Source of the DNA: Opitutia bacterium
GTDB lineage: Bacteria > Verrucomicrobiota > Verrucomicrobiia > Opitutales > Opitutaceae
Assembly: GCA_003153035.1 (NCBI GenBank)
Contig: PMBT01000047.1
Coordinates: forward strand, 6,858-40,659
Reading direction: 5' to 3'
DNA length: 33,802 bases
Under the pieces are notes generated by a model that searched no databases, was not told the DNA's origin, and saw only the letters and a program-made list of their open reading frames with translations. The translations under genes and the position numbers were made by a program. Shown piece after piece: positions 24,462-32,085 of this stretch. Numbering within the stretch: the stretch's first letter is position 1; each line of letters opens with the position of its first letter.

Positions 24462-24486
24462 CTTTGTGTCGTCGTGCCGTTGTGGT
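24462..24486 (-). repeat. Right octamer array of the GxxExxY cassette (inverted)
   Basis: Read on the minus strand: ACCACAACGG then CACGACGA then CACAAAGT, the same 8-bp period as the left arm. It contains the exact 15-base inverted copy at 24470-24484. The arm starts two bases after the gene's stop codon and ends 12 bases before the next glycosyltransferase start. Confidence 0.87.
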
Positions 24487-24498
24487 GAATCGGAAAGC

Positions 24499-25626
24499 AT
24501 GAAGATCGCCCAGATCGTCCCCAGCCTCGAGGCGAGGCACGGCGGACCCAGCAAATCGGTGTTCCAGCTGGCGGCGGCGCTGGCGCGGCTGGGTCATGAG
24601 GTCGATCTGCTGGCCACGGTGCCGGGAAAGGAGACCGAATCGGTTGAGGACGGCCGACTGCGCGTGAGGCAGTTCCGACGCGGCTTTCCGGAGTTTCTCT
24701 GCGCCTCGGCCGGCTTGCAGGATCATCTCCGCCGGCACGCTTACGATTGCCTCCACCATCATGCGCTGTGGTTGCGCACGCTGCACTATGCCCGCCAGGC
24801 CGCCCGCACGACCGCGGCACGCCTTGTCATCTCGCCGCGCGGCATGCTGAGCGATTGGTCGTGGCGGCACCGGCGTTGGAAGAAACTCCTCGCCTCCAAT
24901 CTGGTGCATCCCGGTGCTTTTGCCCAGACCAGCGGCTGGCATGCCACGAGTGTCGCCGAAGCCGATGACATCCGCCGCCGCGGGTTTCAGCAGCCAATCT
25001 GTGTGGCGGCCAACGGCGTCGGCGCCCCCGCGGCGGAGGAGTTGACGCAGGCGCATGAGGTCTGGTCCCGGCTTTGCCCCGACGTAACGTCCCGGCCGGT
25101 GGCGCTGTTCTATTCCCGCTTTCACCGCAAGAAACGATTGCTTGAACTCATTGATCTTTGGGCGGAAGTCGCGCCCAAGGAATGGCTGCTGCTCATCGTC
25201 GGGATTCCTCAGGAGTTTACCGTGGACAGCCTGGCCGGCGAGGTGCGCCGGCATTCCGCTCAGGACCGGATCGCAGTATTCGATGGCCGCGACCGGCCAC
25301 CGCCCTATGGGGTGGCCTCGCTCTTTTTGCTGCCATCCCACACTGAGAATTTCGGCTTGGTCATCGCCGAGGCGATGGCGTGGGGCGTGCCCGTCCTGGT
25401 CACCGACACCACTCCCTGGGCGGATATTTCGGTCGAACAAGCCGGCTGGTGCGTGCCGTGGGCGGACTACCGGAAAACCCTGCGTGAAGCGCTGTGGGAA
25501 CCCTCGGACCGGCTCGAGCAGCGGGGCGCCTGCGCGCGCGATTGGGTGCTCGCTCGATTTTCGTGGGAGCAGGCGGCGCGCTCGCTGGTCGAGTTCTATC
25601 AGCGGCTCGACCCGACGACGCCATGA
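24499..25626 (+). CDS. Glycosyltransferase family 4 protein
   Basis: A 375-residue GT-B enzyme. It begins KIAQIVPSLEARHGGPSKSV (2-21), where HGGPSKSV is the glycine loop of a common GT4 subgroup. ISPRGMLSDWS (111-121), FAQTSGWHATSVAEADDI (141-158) and ENFGLVIAE (283-291), the E-x7-E motif, follow. ATG 24499 is chosen over an in-frame codon at 24466, because the upstream part lies in the right repeat arm of the GxxExxY cassette. The insertion therefore replaced whatever originally preceded this gene. CGGAAAG before the start is a weak ribosome-binding site. Overlaps the next ATG by four bases. Confidence 0.9.
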   Translation: MKIAQIVPSLEARHGGPSKSVFQLAAALARLGHEVDLLATVPGKETESVEDGRLRVRQFRRGFPEFLCASAGLQDHLRRHAYDCLHHHALWLRTLHYARQAARTTAARLVISPRGMLSDWSWRHRRWKKLLASNLVHPGAFAQTSGWHATSVAEADDIRRRGFQQPICVAANGVGAPAAEELTQAHEVWSRLCPDVTSRPVALFYSRFHRKKRLLELIDLWAEVAPKEWLLLIVGIPQEFTVDSLAGEVRRHSAQDRIAVFDGRDRPPPYGVASLFLLPSHTENFGLVIAEAMAWGVPVLVTDTTPWADISVEQAGWCVPWADYRKTLREALWEPSDRLEQRGACARDWVLARFSWEQAARSLVEFYQRLDPTTP

Positions 25627-27083
25627 ATCCTCCACCATCGACGGGTGCGGTGGCTGCAGCGGATTCCTCCGGACAGTCCGCCTCCTGTCGCCGCGGCGGC
25701 AAGTTCGGCCGCCTTGAGCTCGTCACCGGGTTTCACGTCGCCAGCTTGCTGGTCTTCACCGCGTGGGACATCGGGGGCGAGACCGACTTCGCGCGCATCG
25801 TCATCTGTGTGTGGGGCAGCCTGGCTGTCTTGATCATGGGCTATGCCTGCCTGCACCGCCTCAAACGTCACGCCCCGTTGCCTTCGGCCCTTCGCTGGCT
25901 CTGGCCGCTGCTGCTTTTCAATGCGCTGGTGCTCGCAAGCCTGCTCAACCCCAGCTTCACCCGTTCGATCGTCGGCAACACCGTGATGTTTGTCAGCGGC
26001 GGTTCCAGGCCAGGCTGGCCCAGCTCGGCGCGACCGCTCCTTTCCCTCGCCGCACTCTGGCAGTTTGATGCCATTTTCCTGACCTGTTTCAACCTCCTGG
26101 TGGCAGTGACCAGGCGAAGGCTGCTGCGCATCTTGTTGTTCATCGTCACCATCAATGCCCTGTTGCTCGCGGTCATGGGCACATTTCAGAAGCTGGCGAG
26201 CGCACCCGGTCTTTATTTTGGAAGGGTGCCTTCGCCGAACGAGTTCTTCTTCTCCAGCTTCATCTACCACAATCATTGGGGCGCTTTCTGCCTGCTGTTC
26301 ACGGCCGCGGCGCTCGGCCTGGTCTTCCATTACGCCGATCACGCTGAAACCGGAGGACGCCGTCATTCGCCGGCATCCCTGGGTCTCGTTGCGGCGCTTT
26401 TCCTGGCCGGCTCCATCCCGCTGAGCGCCTCGCGCGCCTGCACGCTGCTGGTTCTGGCGCTGCTGGCCGGCGCGTTCCTTCACTGGATGTGGCGTCTGCG
26501 CTGCCGGCGGCGGGCAGAAGGCCGGCCAACGCTGACACCAGCCATGGTGACCTTGGTCGTGTTTCTCACCGCGCTCGGCGGCATCTACCTTCTCGGCCGG
26601 CCAGTCATCGAGGCGCGCATTAGCAAGACGCGTCAACAGATCGGGGAGCTTCGCTTGCGCGGCAGTCTGGGCAGCCGTGAACAGCTCTATGCCGACACCT
26701 GGCAGATGGCGCAGGAAAAGATCTGGTTCGGCTGGGGTTTCGGGTCCTACGCGACTGTCTTTCAGATGTTCAACCGGCAGGTTTCGGTCGAGGGGTGGGT
26801 GCCGTTTTTCGCCGAGGCTCACTCGGACTGGCTCCAGCTGTTGGCCGAGGTTGGCCTCGTGGGCGCGCTTCTCCTCCTCCTCCTTGCGGTCGTGCCGCTG
26901 GCCGCCTCGTTGCGCCTGGGCCCGCCGGGGGTCCTGCCGGCATATCTGCTGGCGGCCTGCGCGTTGGTTGTCGTCTACGCCTTGGTGGAGTTTCCGTTCG
27001 CCAACCCGGCGGTGATAGAGGCCTTCTGGTTCTGTTTCTTCTGCTCGCTGCGCTATCACAAGCTCACAATCAGCGCGGCCTGA
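25623..27083 (+). CDS. O-antigen ligase/polymerase family membrane protein
   Basis: A 486-residue polytopic protein of the WaaL/Wzy_C class. Hydrophobic segments start around residue 35 (VASLLVFTAW) and continue through LLILLFIVTINALLLAVMG-like helices. After IYLLGRPVIEARI comes the large periplasmic loop with GWGFGSYATVFQMF and EAHSDWLQLLAEVGLVGALLLLL. The His in AHSDWLQ matches the H-x(3)-L type motif of O-antigen ligases. It could transfer the finished glycan to lipid A-core or another acceptor, or polymerise it; the families cannot be told apart from sequence alone. A second polymerase-like gene is at 19668. ATG start overlaps the preceding stop. Confidence 0.8.
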   Translation: MNPPPSTGAVAAADSSGQSASCRRGGKFGRLELVTGFHVASLLVFTAWDIGGETDFARIVICVWGSLAVLIMGYACLHRLKRHAPLPSALRWLWPLLLFNALVLASLLNPSFTRSIVGNTVMFVSGGSRPGWPSSARPLLSLAALWQFDAIFLTCFNLLVAVTRRRLLRILLFIVTINALLLAVMGTFQKLASAPGLYFGRVPSPNEFFFSSFIYHNHWGAFCLLFTAAALGLVFHYADHAETGGRRHSPASLGLVAALFLAGSIPLSASRACTLLVLALLAGAFLHWMWRLRCRRRAEGRPTLTPAMVTLVVFLTALGGIYLLGRPVIEARISKTRQQIGELRLRGSLGSREQLYADTWQMAQEKIWFGWGFGSYATVFQMFNRQVSVEGWVPFFAEAHSDWLQLLAEVGLVGALLLLLLAVVPLAASLRLGPPGVLPAYLLAACALVVVYALVEFPFANPAVIEAFWFCFFCSLRYHKLTISAA

Positions 27084-27093
27084 TCTTCTTGTC

Positions 27094-27924
27094 ATGTTCT
27101 CGGTCCTGATTCTGACGCTCAACGAGGAGCGGAAACTGCCGGCCTGCCTCGCATCGGTGGCGGGCTGTGACGATATCGTCGTGCTCGACTCCGGATCAAC
27201 GGACCAGACGTTGGGAATTGCCCGGGAGGCGGCCGCCCGGGTGTTCGTCAACCAGTTCGAGAACTTCGCGGCACAGCGCAATCACGCGCACCGGGCGGTC
27301 GATTTCCGGCATCCGTGGGTGTTCCACCTCGATGCCGACGAGCAGATGACGCCGGAGTTGCGCGCCGAGTGTGCGGCCCGTCCTGGAGATGAAGCGCTGG
27401 ATGGTTGTTATGTGGCGCCACACATGCTCTGGGAAGGTCGGTGGATTCCCCGTTGCACGGACTATCCGGCCTGGCAGGCGCGCTTCGTCAAGGCCCGGGG
27501 CTTTGAATTCATTCAGGCGGGGCACGGGCAGCGCGAGAATCCATCCATGCGCATGGGCCGCCTGCGGGCGAGTTACCTGCACGACCTGTCAGCCGACGGA
27601 GTCGACGGATGGCTGGCGAAGCACCGCTGCTATGCCCGGGAGGAAGCCGCGGCCTTCCTCACTGCTGAGCCTGGGGAGCGGGGGCTTTTGCGCTCACTGG
27701 TGGCGGGGCCGGCCCTGGCGCGCCGCCGCGCCCTTAAGCACCTGAGTTTTCATCTGCCGGGCCGGCCGGGCCTGCGCTTCATTTACCAATACCTGTTGCG
27801 CGCCGGTTTTCTCGACGGCGGGCCCGGCTACCGCTACTGCCGGCTGCTGGCGCGCTACGAGGGTTTTGCCGATTGCGAGATCAGGCAGCTGCGCATCCAC
27901 CGGAAGACTGCGGCCGCGCCATGA
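27094..27924 (+). CDS. Glycosyltransferase family 2 protein (WaaE/KdtX-like)
   Basis: A 276-residue GT-A enzyme of the type that includes LPS-core glucosyltransferase WaaE/KdtX. It opens FSVLILTLNEERKLPACLAS (2-21), then IVVLDSGSTDQT (28-39), with AAQRNHAH (59-66) and VFHLDADEQMTPEL (76-89) holding the metal site. WQARFVKARGFEF and YLHDLSADGVDGWLAKHRCYAREEA are typical for the group. ATG 27094 is ten bases after the previous gene, and its end overlaps the next ATG by four bases. If it matches its relatives, it may act on a core-type sugar. Confidence 0.88.
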   Translation: MFSVLILTLNEERKLPACLASVAGCDDIVVLDSGSTDQTLGIAREAAARVFVNQFENFAAQRNHAHRAVDFRHPWVFHLDADEQMTPELRAECAARPGDEALDGCYVAPHMLWEGRWIPRCTDYPAWQARFVKARGFEFIQAGHGQRENPSMRMGRLRASYLHDLSADGVDGWLAKHRCYAREEAAAFLTAEPGERGLLRSLVAGPALARRRALKHLSFHLPGRPGLRFIYQYLLRAGFLDGGPGYRYCRLLARYEGFADCEIRQLRIHRKTAAAP

Positions 27925-29141
27925 CCGCCAACCCCAACCTTCCGCACGTGGTCTTTGTAAACCGCTACTACTGGCCCGAGGAGCCGGCCACCGCCCAGCT
28001 CCTCGTTGACCTGGCGGAGGGGCTGGCGGCACGCGGCCGGAGGATTCTGGTCGTCACCAGCCACGATGGCACGACCGCGACACCCCGCCAGGAGACCCGT
28101 CGCGGCGTGGATGTCATCCGGGTGGGAGCCACCCGCTGGGGCCGGCGGGGCATGGCTGGGAAGGCGATTGACTACCTCACGTTTGCGCTGGCCGCGCGCC
28201 GCATCTTGCGGCGACAGGTCCAAGCCGGCGACTGGCTTGTCGCCATGACGGATCCGCCGGTGCTTGCGCAGATTTCCGCCGCGGCGGCCCGGCGTGCCGA
28301 TGCGCGTCTGGTGCATTGGATTCAGGATGTCCACCCGGAGATCAGCCTTGCCCTGTCGGGCAGCCGGCCGCTGGCAGCGCTGAGCTCGCCGTGGAGGCGC
28401 TGGCGCGACGGCGCATGGCGGCAGGCTGATGCCTGTGTGGCGATCAGCCGCGACATGGCGGGTCTTGTCGGCGAGCACGGCGTGGCTCCCGGGCGGATTT
28501 GGACGATTCCCAACTGGGCTCCGGGCGGAGAAGCCCTGGCATCCGTGCCCAGAAACGAGAACCGCCTGCGCCATGAATGGGGCCTCGACGGTAAATTCGT
28601 CGTGGCCTACTCCGGCAATCTTGGACGGGTCCATGCGCTCGAGCCCGTGCTGGCGGCCGCCGCCGACCTGCGGGATGATTCCGATCTCGTGTTCCTTTTC
28701 ATTGGCGATGGTCCGCAACGCCGGGCGCTCGAGGCGCAGGCGCGAAGCCATGGTCTGACGAACGTGCGTTTCCTGCCGCCGCAGCCCCGGGCGCGGCTTG
28801 CCGAGAGTCTCTCGGCTGGCGATGTTCATCTCGTGACGCTGCGCGCTGGGTGCGAACGCTGCGTCTTTCCGAGCAAACTCTATGGCATCCTCGCGGTGGC
28901 CCGTCCGATTGTCTACGTCGGCCCGCCGCAGTGTGAACTGGCGGACGCCGTGCGGGCGAGCGGCGCTGGTCTTGTCGTCGATGCCCGAGAGCCGCACACC
29001 CTTGCGGCCAGCCTGCGCCAGCTCAGGGATGATGCAGGCCGGCGCACGGCCATGGCCCAGGCAGCAGCTGGTTGGGCCTGCAGCACGGGCGGATTGCCGG
29101 CCGCGCTGGCGGCCTGGGAAGAAATGCTCGCGACCAAATAG
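27921..29141 (+). CDS. Glycosyltransferase family 4 protein (WbuB-like)
   Basis: A 406-residue GT-B protein. The N-terminal strand and loop VVFVNRYYWPEEPATAQLL (10-28) are typical of WbuB-type enzymes, which transfer an amino-deoxy sugar in O-antigen clusters. LVHWIQDVHPEI, CVAISRDMAGLV, VVAYSGNLGRVHALEPVL (donor-domain start) and CVFPSKLYGILAVARPIVYV follow. This last segment takes the place of the E-x7-E loop and is normal for the subgroup. ATG 27921 is chosen; the frame upstream lies in the preceding gene. It is the last glycosyltransferase before the initiating enzyme. Confidence 0.87.
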   Translation: MTANPNLPHVVFVNRYYWPEEPATAQLLVDLAEGLAARGRRILVVTSHDGTTATPRQETRRGVDVIRVGATRWGRRGMAGKAIDYLTFALAARRILRRQVQAGDWLVAMTDPPVLAQISAAAARRADARLVHWIQDVHPEISLALSGSRPLAALSSPWRRWRDGAWRQADACVAISRDMAGLVGEHGVAPGRIWTIPNWAPGGEALASVPRNENRLRHEWGLDGKFVVAYSGNLGRVHALEPVLAAAADLRDDSDLVFLFIGDGPQRRALEAQARSHGLTNVRFLPPQPRARLAESLSAGDVHLVTLRAGCERCVFPSKLYGILAVARPIVYVGPPQCELADAVRASGAGLVVDAREPHTLAASLRQLRDDAGRRTAMAQAAAGWACSTGGLPAALAAWEEMLATK

Positions 29142-29181
29142 CTGCCGCAACCCCCCCTGGTCCTCCGAACCCCGTCCGAGC

Positions 29182-29211
29182 TTGCCGCCCTCTCGCTGCC
29201 CCTGATATAAT
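29182..29211 (+). promoter_or_regulatory. Extended -10 promoter upstream of the sugar transferase
   Basis: TTGCCG (29182-29187), 18-base spacer, then TGATATAAT with a perfect TATAAT at 29206-29211 and the extended TGn at 29203-29205. Transcription should start near 29218, only about five bases before the ATG at 29223. This is the clearest sigma-70-type promoter found in the window. Confidence 0.7.
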
Positions 29212-29222
29212 TCTCCCCGGAA

Positions 29223-30599
29223 ATGATCTACCGCCGCCTGATTTCCCTGCTCCTGCTGGTGCTGGATTTCTTGTGCGTGGTTCTTGTCTTCCACCTCATC
29301 GGCTGGCTCCGTGGCGTCTGGGATGTGGGCACCATCAACCTGGTTCCGTTGCTCGGCCCGTTCTTGGTGTTCTTCATCGCGGTCCGCCTGATCGACGGCT
29401 ATTCCGCCCGCACGGACATGATGAGTCTGGCCTACACGAGCCAGCACGCCATCGCTCTCCTGGCCGGCATGCTCGGAATGCTGCTGGTGACCTTTGTGTT
29501 CATCAAGGACCAGTACCCGCTGCGATCGTCCCGCGCGGTGATCGCCTTCAGTTTCATCGCCCTGATTCCCCTCACGCTCAGCTACCGGCGCTCGGTGACC
29601 CTGCGGGTTGCGGGTAAACGCCAGAAACGGCCGATCGTTTTCGTCGGCAGCCAGGCCAGTTGCGTCGCCTTCAAGGCGTCCTGCGAGGAGAACCATACGA
29701 ATCAGGAGGTGCTCTATGTCGCGACGGACGCCGACAGCCATGAAAGCATGTCCCCGCTGGTCGGGCTGGAAATGCACGCCGGCGCCCAGCTGCTGCCGCT
29801 TGTCGACCGACTGGCCGGACAAATCGAGGCGATCGTCCTGCATGACACCAGCCGTGATCTCCCGTTTGCCGTGTCGGAGAAACTCATGGAGCTGCAATTC
29901 GATGGTGTGCCCACCTACACGCTGGAGCTCTTTCATGAGGTGTATTGGCGCAAAATCCCTTTGGACCGCCTGAACCAGACCTGGCTTTTCCAGGAAGGCT
30001 TCCGCATCACCCGCGATCCGGTTTATGCTCGCCTGAAACGGGTGAGTGACGTCGCCTTCGCGCTGCTCGGCCTGATCCTGGTTTCGCCGCTGCTCCTGCT
30101 CTGCGCCCTGGCGGTCTGGCTGGAGGACCGCGGCCCGGTGTTTTTTGCGCAGACGCGCGTGGGAAAGAACCGAAGACCATTCAGGGTTTTCAAATTCCGC
30201 ACCATGCGACCCGACACCGCGGACTCCAACCCCTATACCCAACCCCAGGACACTCGCATTACCCGAACGGGTCGGTTGCTGCGCGCAGCCCGACTCGATG
30301 AGCTTCCCCAGCTCTTGAACGTGTTGCGCGGCGACATGAGTGTGATCGGGCCCCGCGCCGAGTGGTGCAAGCTCGTTGGGCGCTATGAGCGGGAAATCCC
30401 CTGCTATCATTTTCGGCACCTCGTGAAACCGGGGATCACCGGCTGGGCTCAGGTGAACTATCCTTACGGGGCCAATCTTGACGACACGCTGCGGAAGCTG
30501 GAATACGATCTCTATTATATCCGCCACTTCTCGTTCGTCCTCGACGCTTCGATCGTCCTGAAGACGATCCACATCATGCTCGGTGGCAAAGGCCGGTAG
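29223..30599 (+). CDS. Polyprenyl-phosphate sugar-1-phosphate transferase
   Basis: A 458-residue initiating transferase of the WcaJ/EpsB type that places the first sugar phosphate on undecaprenyl phosphate. Four N-terminal hydrophobic segments (about 7-27, 42-57, 76-96 and 106-122) precede a soluble middle region with VFVGS (139-143). The membrane re-entrant helix SDVAFALLGLILVSPLLLL (275-293) leads to FKFRTM (323-328), the catalytic Asp-Glu dyad D359-E360 (RLDELPQL), GPRAEW (376-381) and KPGITGWAQVNYPYG (402-416). The C-terminal form GPRAEW plus NYPYGA resembles transferases associated with PEP-CTERM/exosortase systems. No exosortase is present in the window. It has its own extended -10 promoter. 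Confidence 0.93.
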   Translation: MIYRRLISLLLLVLDFLCVVLVFHLIGWLRGVWDVGTINLVPLLGPFLVFFIAVRLIDGYSARTDMMSLAYTSQHAIALLAGMLGMLLVTFVFIKDQYPLRSSRAVIAFSFIALIPLTLSYRRSVTLRVAGKRQKRPIVFVGSQASCVAFKASCEENHTNQEVLYVATDADSHESMSPLVGLEMHAGAQLLPLVDRLAGQIEAIVLHDTSRDLPFAVSEKLMELQFDGVPTYTLELFHEVYWRKIPLDRLNQTWLFQEGFRITRDPVYARLKRVSDVAFALLGLILVSPLLLLCALAVWLEDRGPVFFAQTRVGKNRRPFRVFKFRTMRPDTADSNPYTQPQDTRITRTGRLLRAARLDELPQLLNVLRGDMSVIGPRAEWCKLVGRYEREIPCYHFRHLVKPGITGWAQVNYPYGANLDDTLRKLEYDLYYIRHFSFVLDASIVLKTIHIMLGGKGR

Positions 30600-30687
30600 G
30601 GTCTTTCATGATTCTCTCGGATGTTCTGATCTGATGGCATGAGTTGCTTTGTCGCCAGCAGATTGCCTGAACGCCACGGTTGGTTTC
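30600..30687. other. 88-base gap after the glycan locus
   Basis: No terminator hairpin or clear promoter is seen. An in-frame TTG at 30649 would add 13 residues to the downstream flavoprotein, but these do not resemble the family N-terminus. The ATG at 30688 is therefore preferred. Confidence 0.4.
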
Positions 30688-32085
30688 ATGAAGACCTTTG
30701 ATTTCATTGCCATCGGCGGCGGCAGCGCCGGCTTCAACGCGGCCCGGGTCGCGGCCGCGTTGGGCAAGCGTGTCGCCATCGTCGATGGGGCGAAAACCCT
30801 TGGCGGGCTATGCATCCTGCGCGGCTGCATGCCCTCAAAGACCCTGCTCTACAGCGCGGAAAGGCTGCACCAGGCGCAGCAGGGCCGAGCATTTGGTTTG
30901 AAGATTCCGCGCGCCGCCGCGGACATCGCGGCGCTCCACGCCAGGAAGATCCGGATCATCGGTGACTTCGCCGCCCATCGGGCCGGGCAGCTCACCGCGG
31001 GACGCTTTGATCTTTATCGCCAGCCGGCCCGGTTTCTTGACGCCCACACCTTGGAACTCGGTGACGGCACCCGCCTGCGCGGCGGCCGCTTTCTTATCGC
31101 CACGGGGTCCAAGGTTAGCGTCCCGCCGCTGCCGGGTCTGAGTGACACGGCATTTTGGACCAGCGACGATGTCCTCGACCTCGATTTCGTCCCCGAGAGT
31201 GTGATTGTTCTTGGGGGTGGCATTGTGGCCTGTGAGCTGTCGCAATTCCTTAATCGGATCGGCGCGCGTGTGGTCCTGATCCAGCGAAGCACGCACATCT
31301 TGCGCGACCACTCGCCGGAGGCGAGCGCCGTGCTGCAGCAGGCCTTCCGGGATGAGGGCATCGAGCTGCTCACGGGTACCCGGATTCGCCGAATCGCCCG
31401 GCACGGCCGTGGCATTGCGGTGGATTTCGAATGCAACGGCCGCACGCTGACCCGCCGCGCCCGCTTTCTCTTCAACGCGCTTGGTCGCGAGCCCAATACC
31501 GCTGACCTTGGACTGGGCGCCGCCGGGGTAACGACCAGTAACGCGGGTCGGGTCGTCGTGAACCGCTGGCAGCAATCCTCCCAGAAACACATCTACGCGG
31601 CGGGTGATGTCTGCGGGCCGCATGACATTGTTCACCTCGCCATCGCCCAGGGCGAGCTGGCGGCGCGCCACGCGTTCGGCGTCCGCAGGATCAAGCCCGT
31701 CGACTATTCCCTCCTGCTCAATGTCGTGTTCACTGAACCGCAGCTCGCCACCATTGGGGTGCCCGAGCAAGACCTGCAGGCCCAAGGTGTCAGGTACCTG
31801 AGCGCCTCCTATCCGTTCAATGACCACGGCAAGTCGATTCTCATGGAGGCCAACTACGGCTACGTGAAGGTCCTCGCCGAGCCGGTGCGCGGTCGCATTC
31901 TGGGCGCTGAGATCGTCGGAATCGACGCCGGCGAGCTCATTCACTGTTTCAGCGGACCGCTCGCCATGCGGGCCACCGTCCTCGACCTGCTCCGCGCGCC
32001 GTGGTACCACCCCACCCTGGCCGAAATCATCACCTACCCGCTGGAGAGCATTGCGGAGCAGGTGAAACCGCGAGACGGGCGTTAG
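30688..32085 (+). CDS. Lipoyl-dehydrogenase-family FAD/NAD(P) disulfide oxidoreductase
   Basis: A 465-residue pyridine nucleotide-disulfide oxidoreductase. FAD binding shows in FIAIGGGSAGFNAA (6-19), followed by the redox-active pair C42-x4-C47 in GGLCILRGCMPSK. The NAD domain has SVIVLGGGIVACE, and FAD contact residues are in IYAAGDVCG. The dimer-interface ending YHPTLAE supplies H441 and E446, the His-Glu dyad of lipoamide dehydrogenase. MerA lacks this dyad, so it is not mercuric reductase. With no 2-oxo acid dehydrogenase genes nearby, the real substrate is open (dihydrolipoamide, another disulfide, or a quinone). The stop overlaps the hisA stop on the opposite strand by four bases. Confidence 0.88.
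   Translation: MKTFDFIAIGGGSAGFNAARVAAALGKRVAIVDGAKTLGGLCILRGCMPSKTLLYSAERLHQAQQGRAFGLKIPRAAADIAALHARKIRIIGDFAAHRAGQLTAGRFDLYRQPARFLDAHTLELGDGTRLRGGRFLIATGSKVSVPPLPGLSDTAFWTSDDVLDLDFVPESVIVLGGGIVACELSQFLNRIGARVVLIQRSTHILRDHSPEASAVLQQAFRDEGIELLTGTRIRRIARHGRGIAVDFECNGRTLTRRARFLFNALGREPNTADLGLGAAGVTTSNAGRVVVNRWQQSSQKHIYAAGDVCGPHDIVHLAIAQGELAARHAFGVRRIKPVDYSLLLNVVFTEPQLATIGVPEQDLQAQGVRYLSASYPFNDHGKSILMEANYGYVKVLAEPVRGRILGAEIVGIDAGELIHCFSGPLAMRATVLDLLRAPWYHPTLAEIITYPLESIAEQVKPRDGR

Noticed and set aside
24369-24554. Minus-strand frame across the right octamer array
   Set aside because: It arises because 8-bp repeats without stops stay open in several frames. It is antisense to two better-supported genes.
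27855-30572. A very long open frame on the minus strand across two glycan genes
   Set aside because: It is antisense to a clear glycosyltransferase and a sugar transferase, is rich in Gln, Arg and His with no motif, and results from the high G+C third positions of the real genes.
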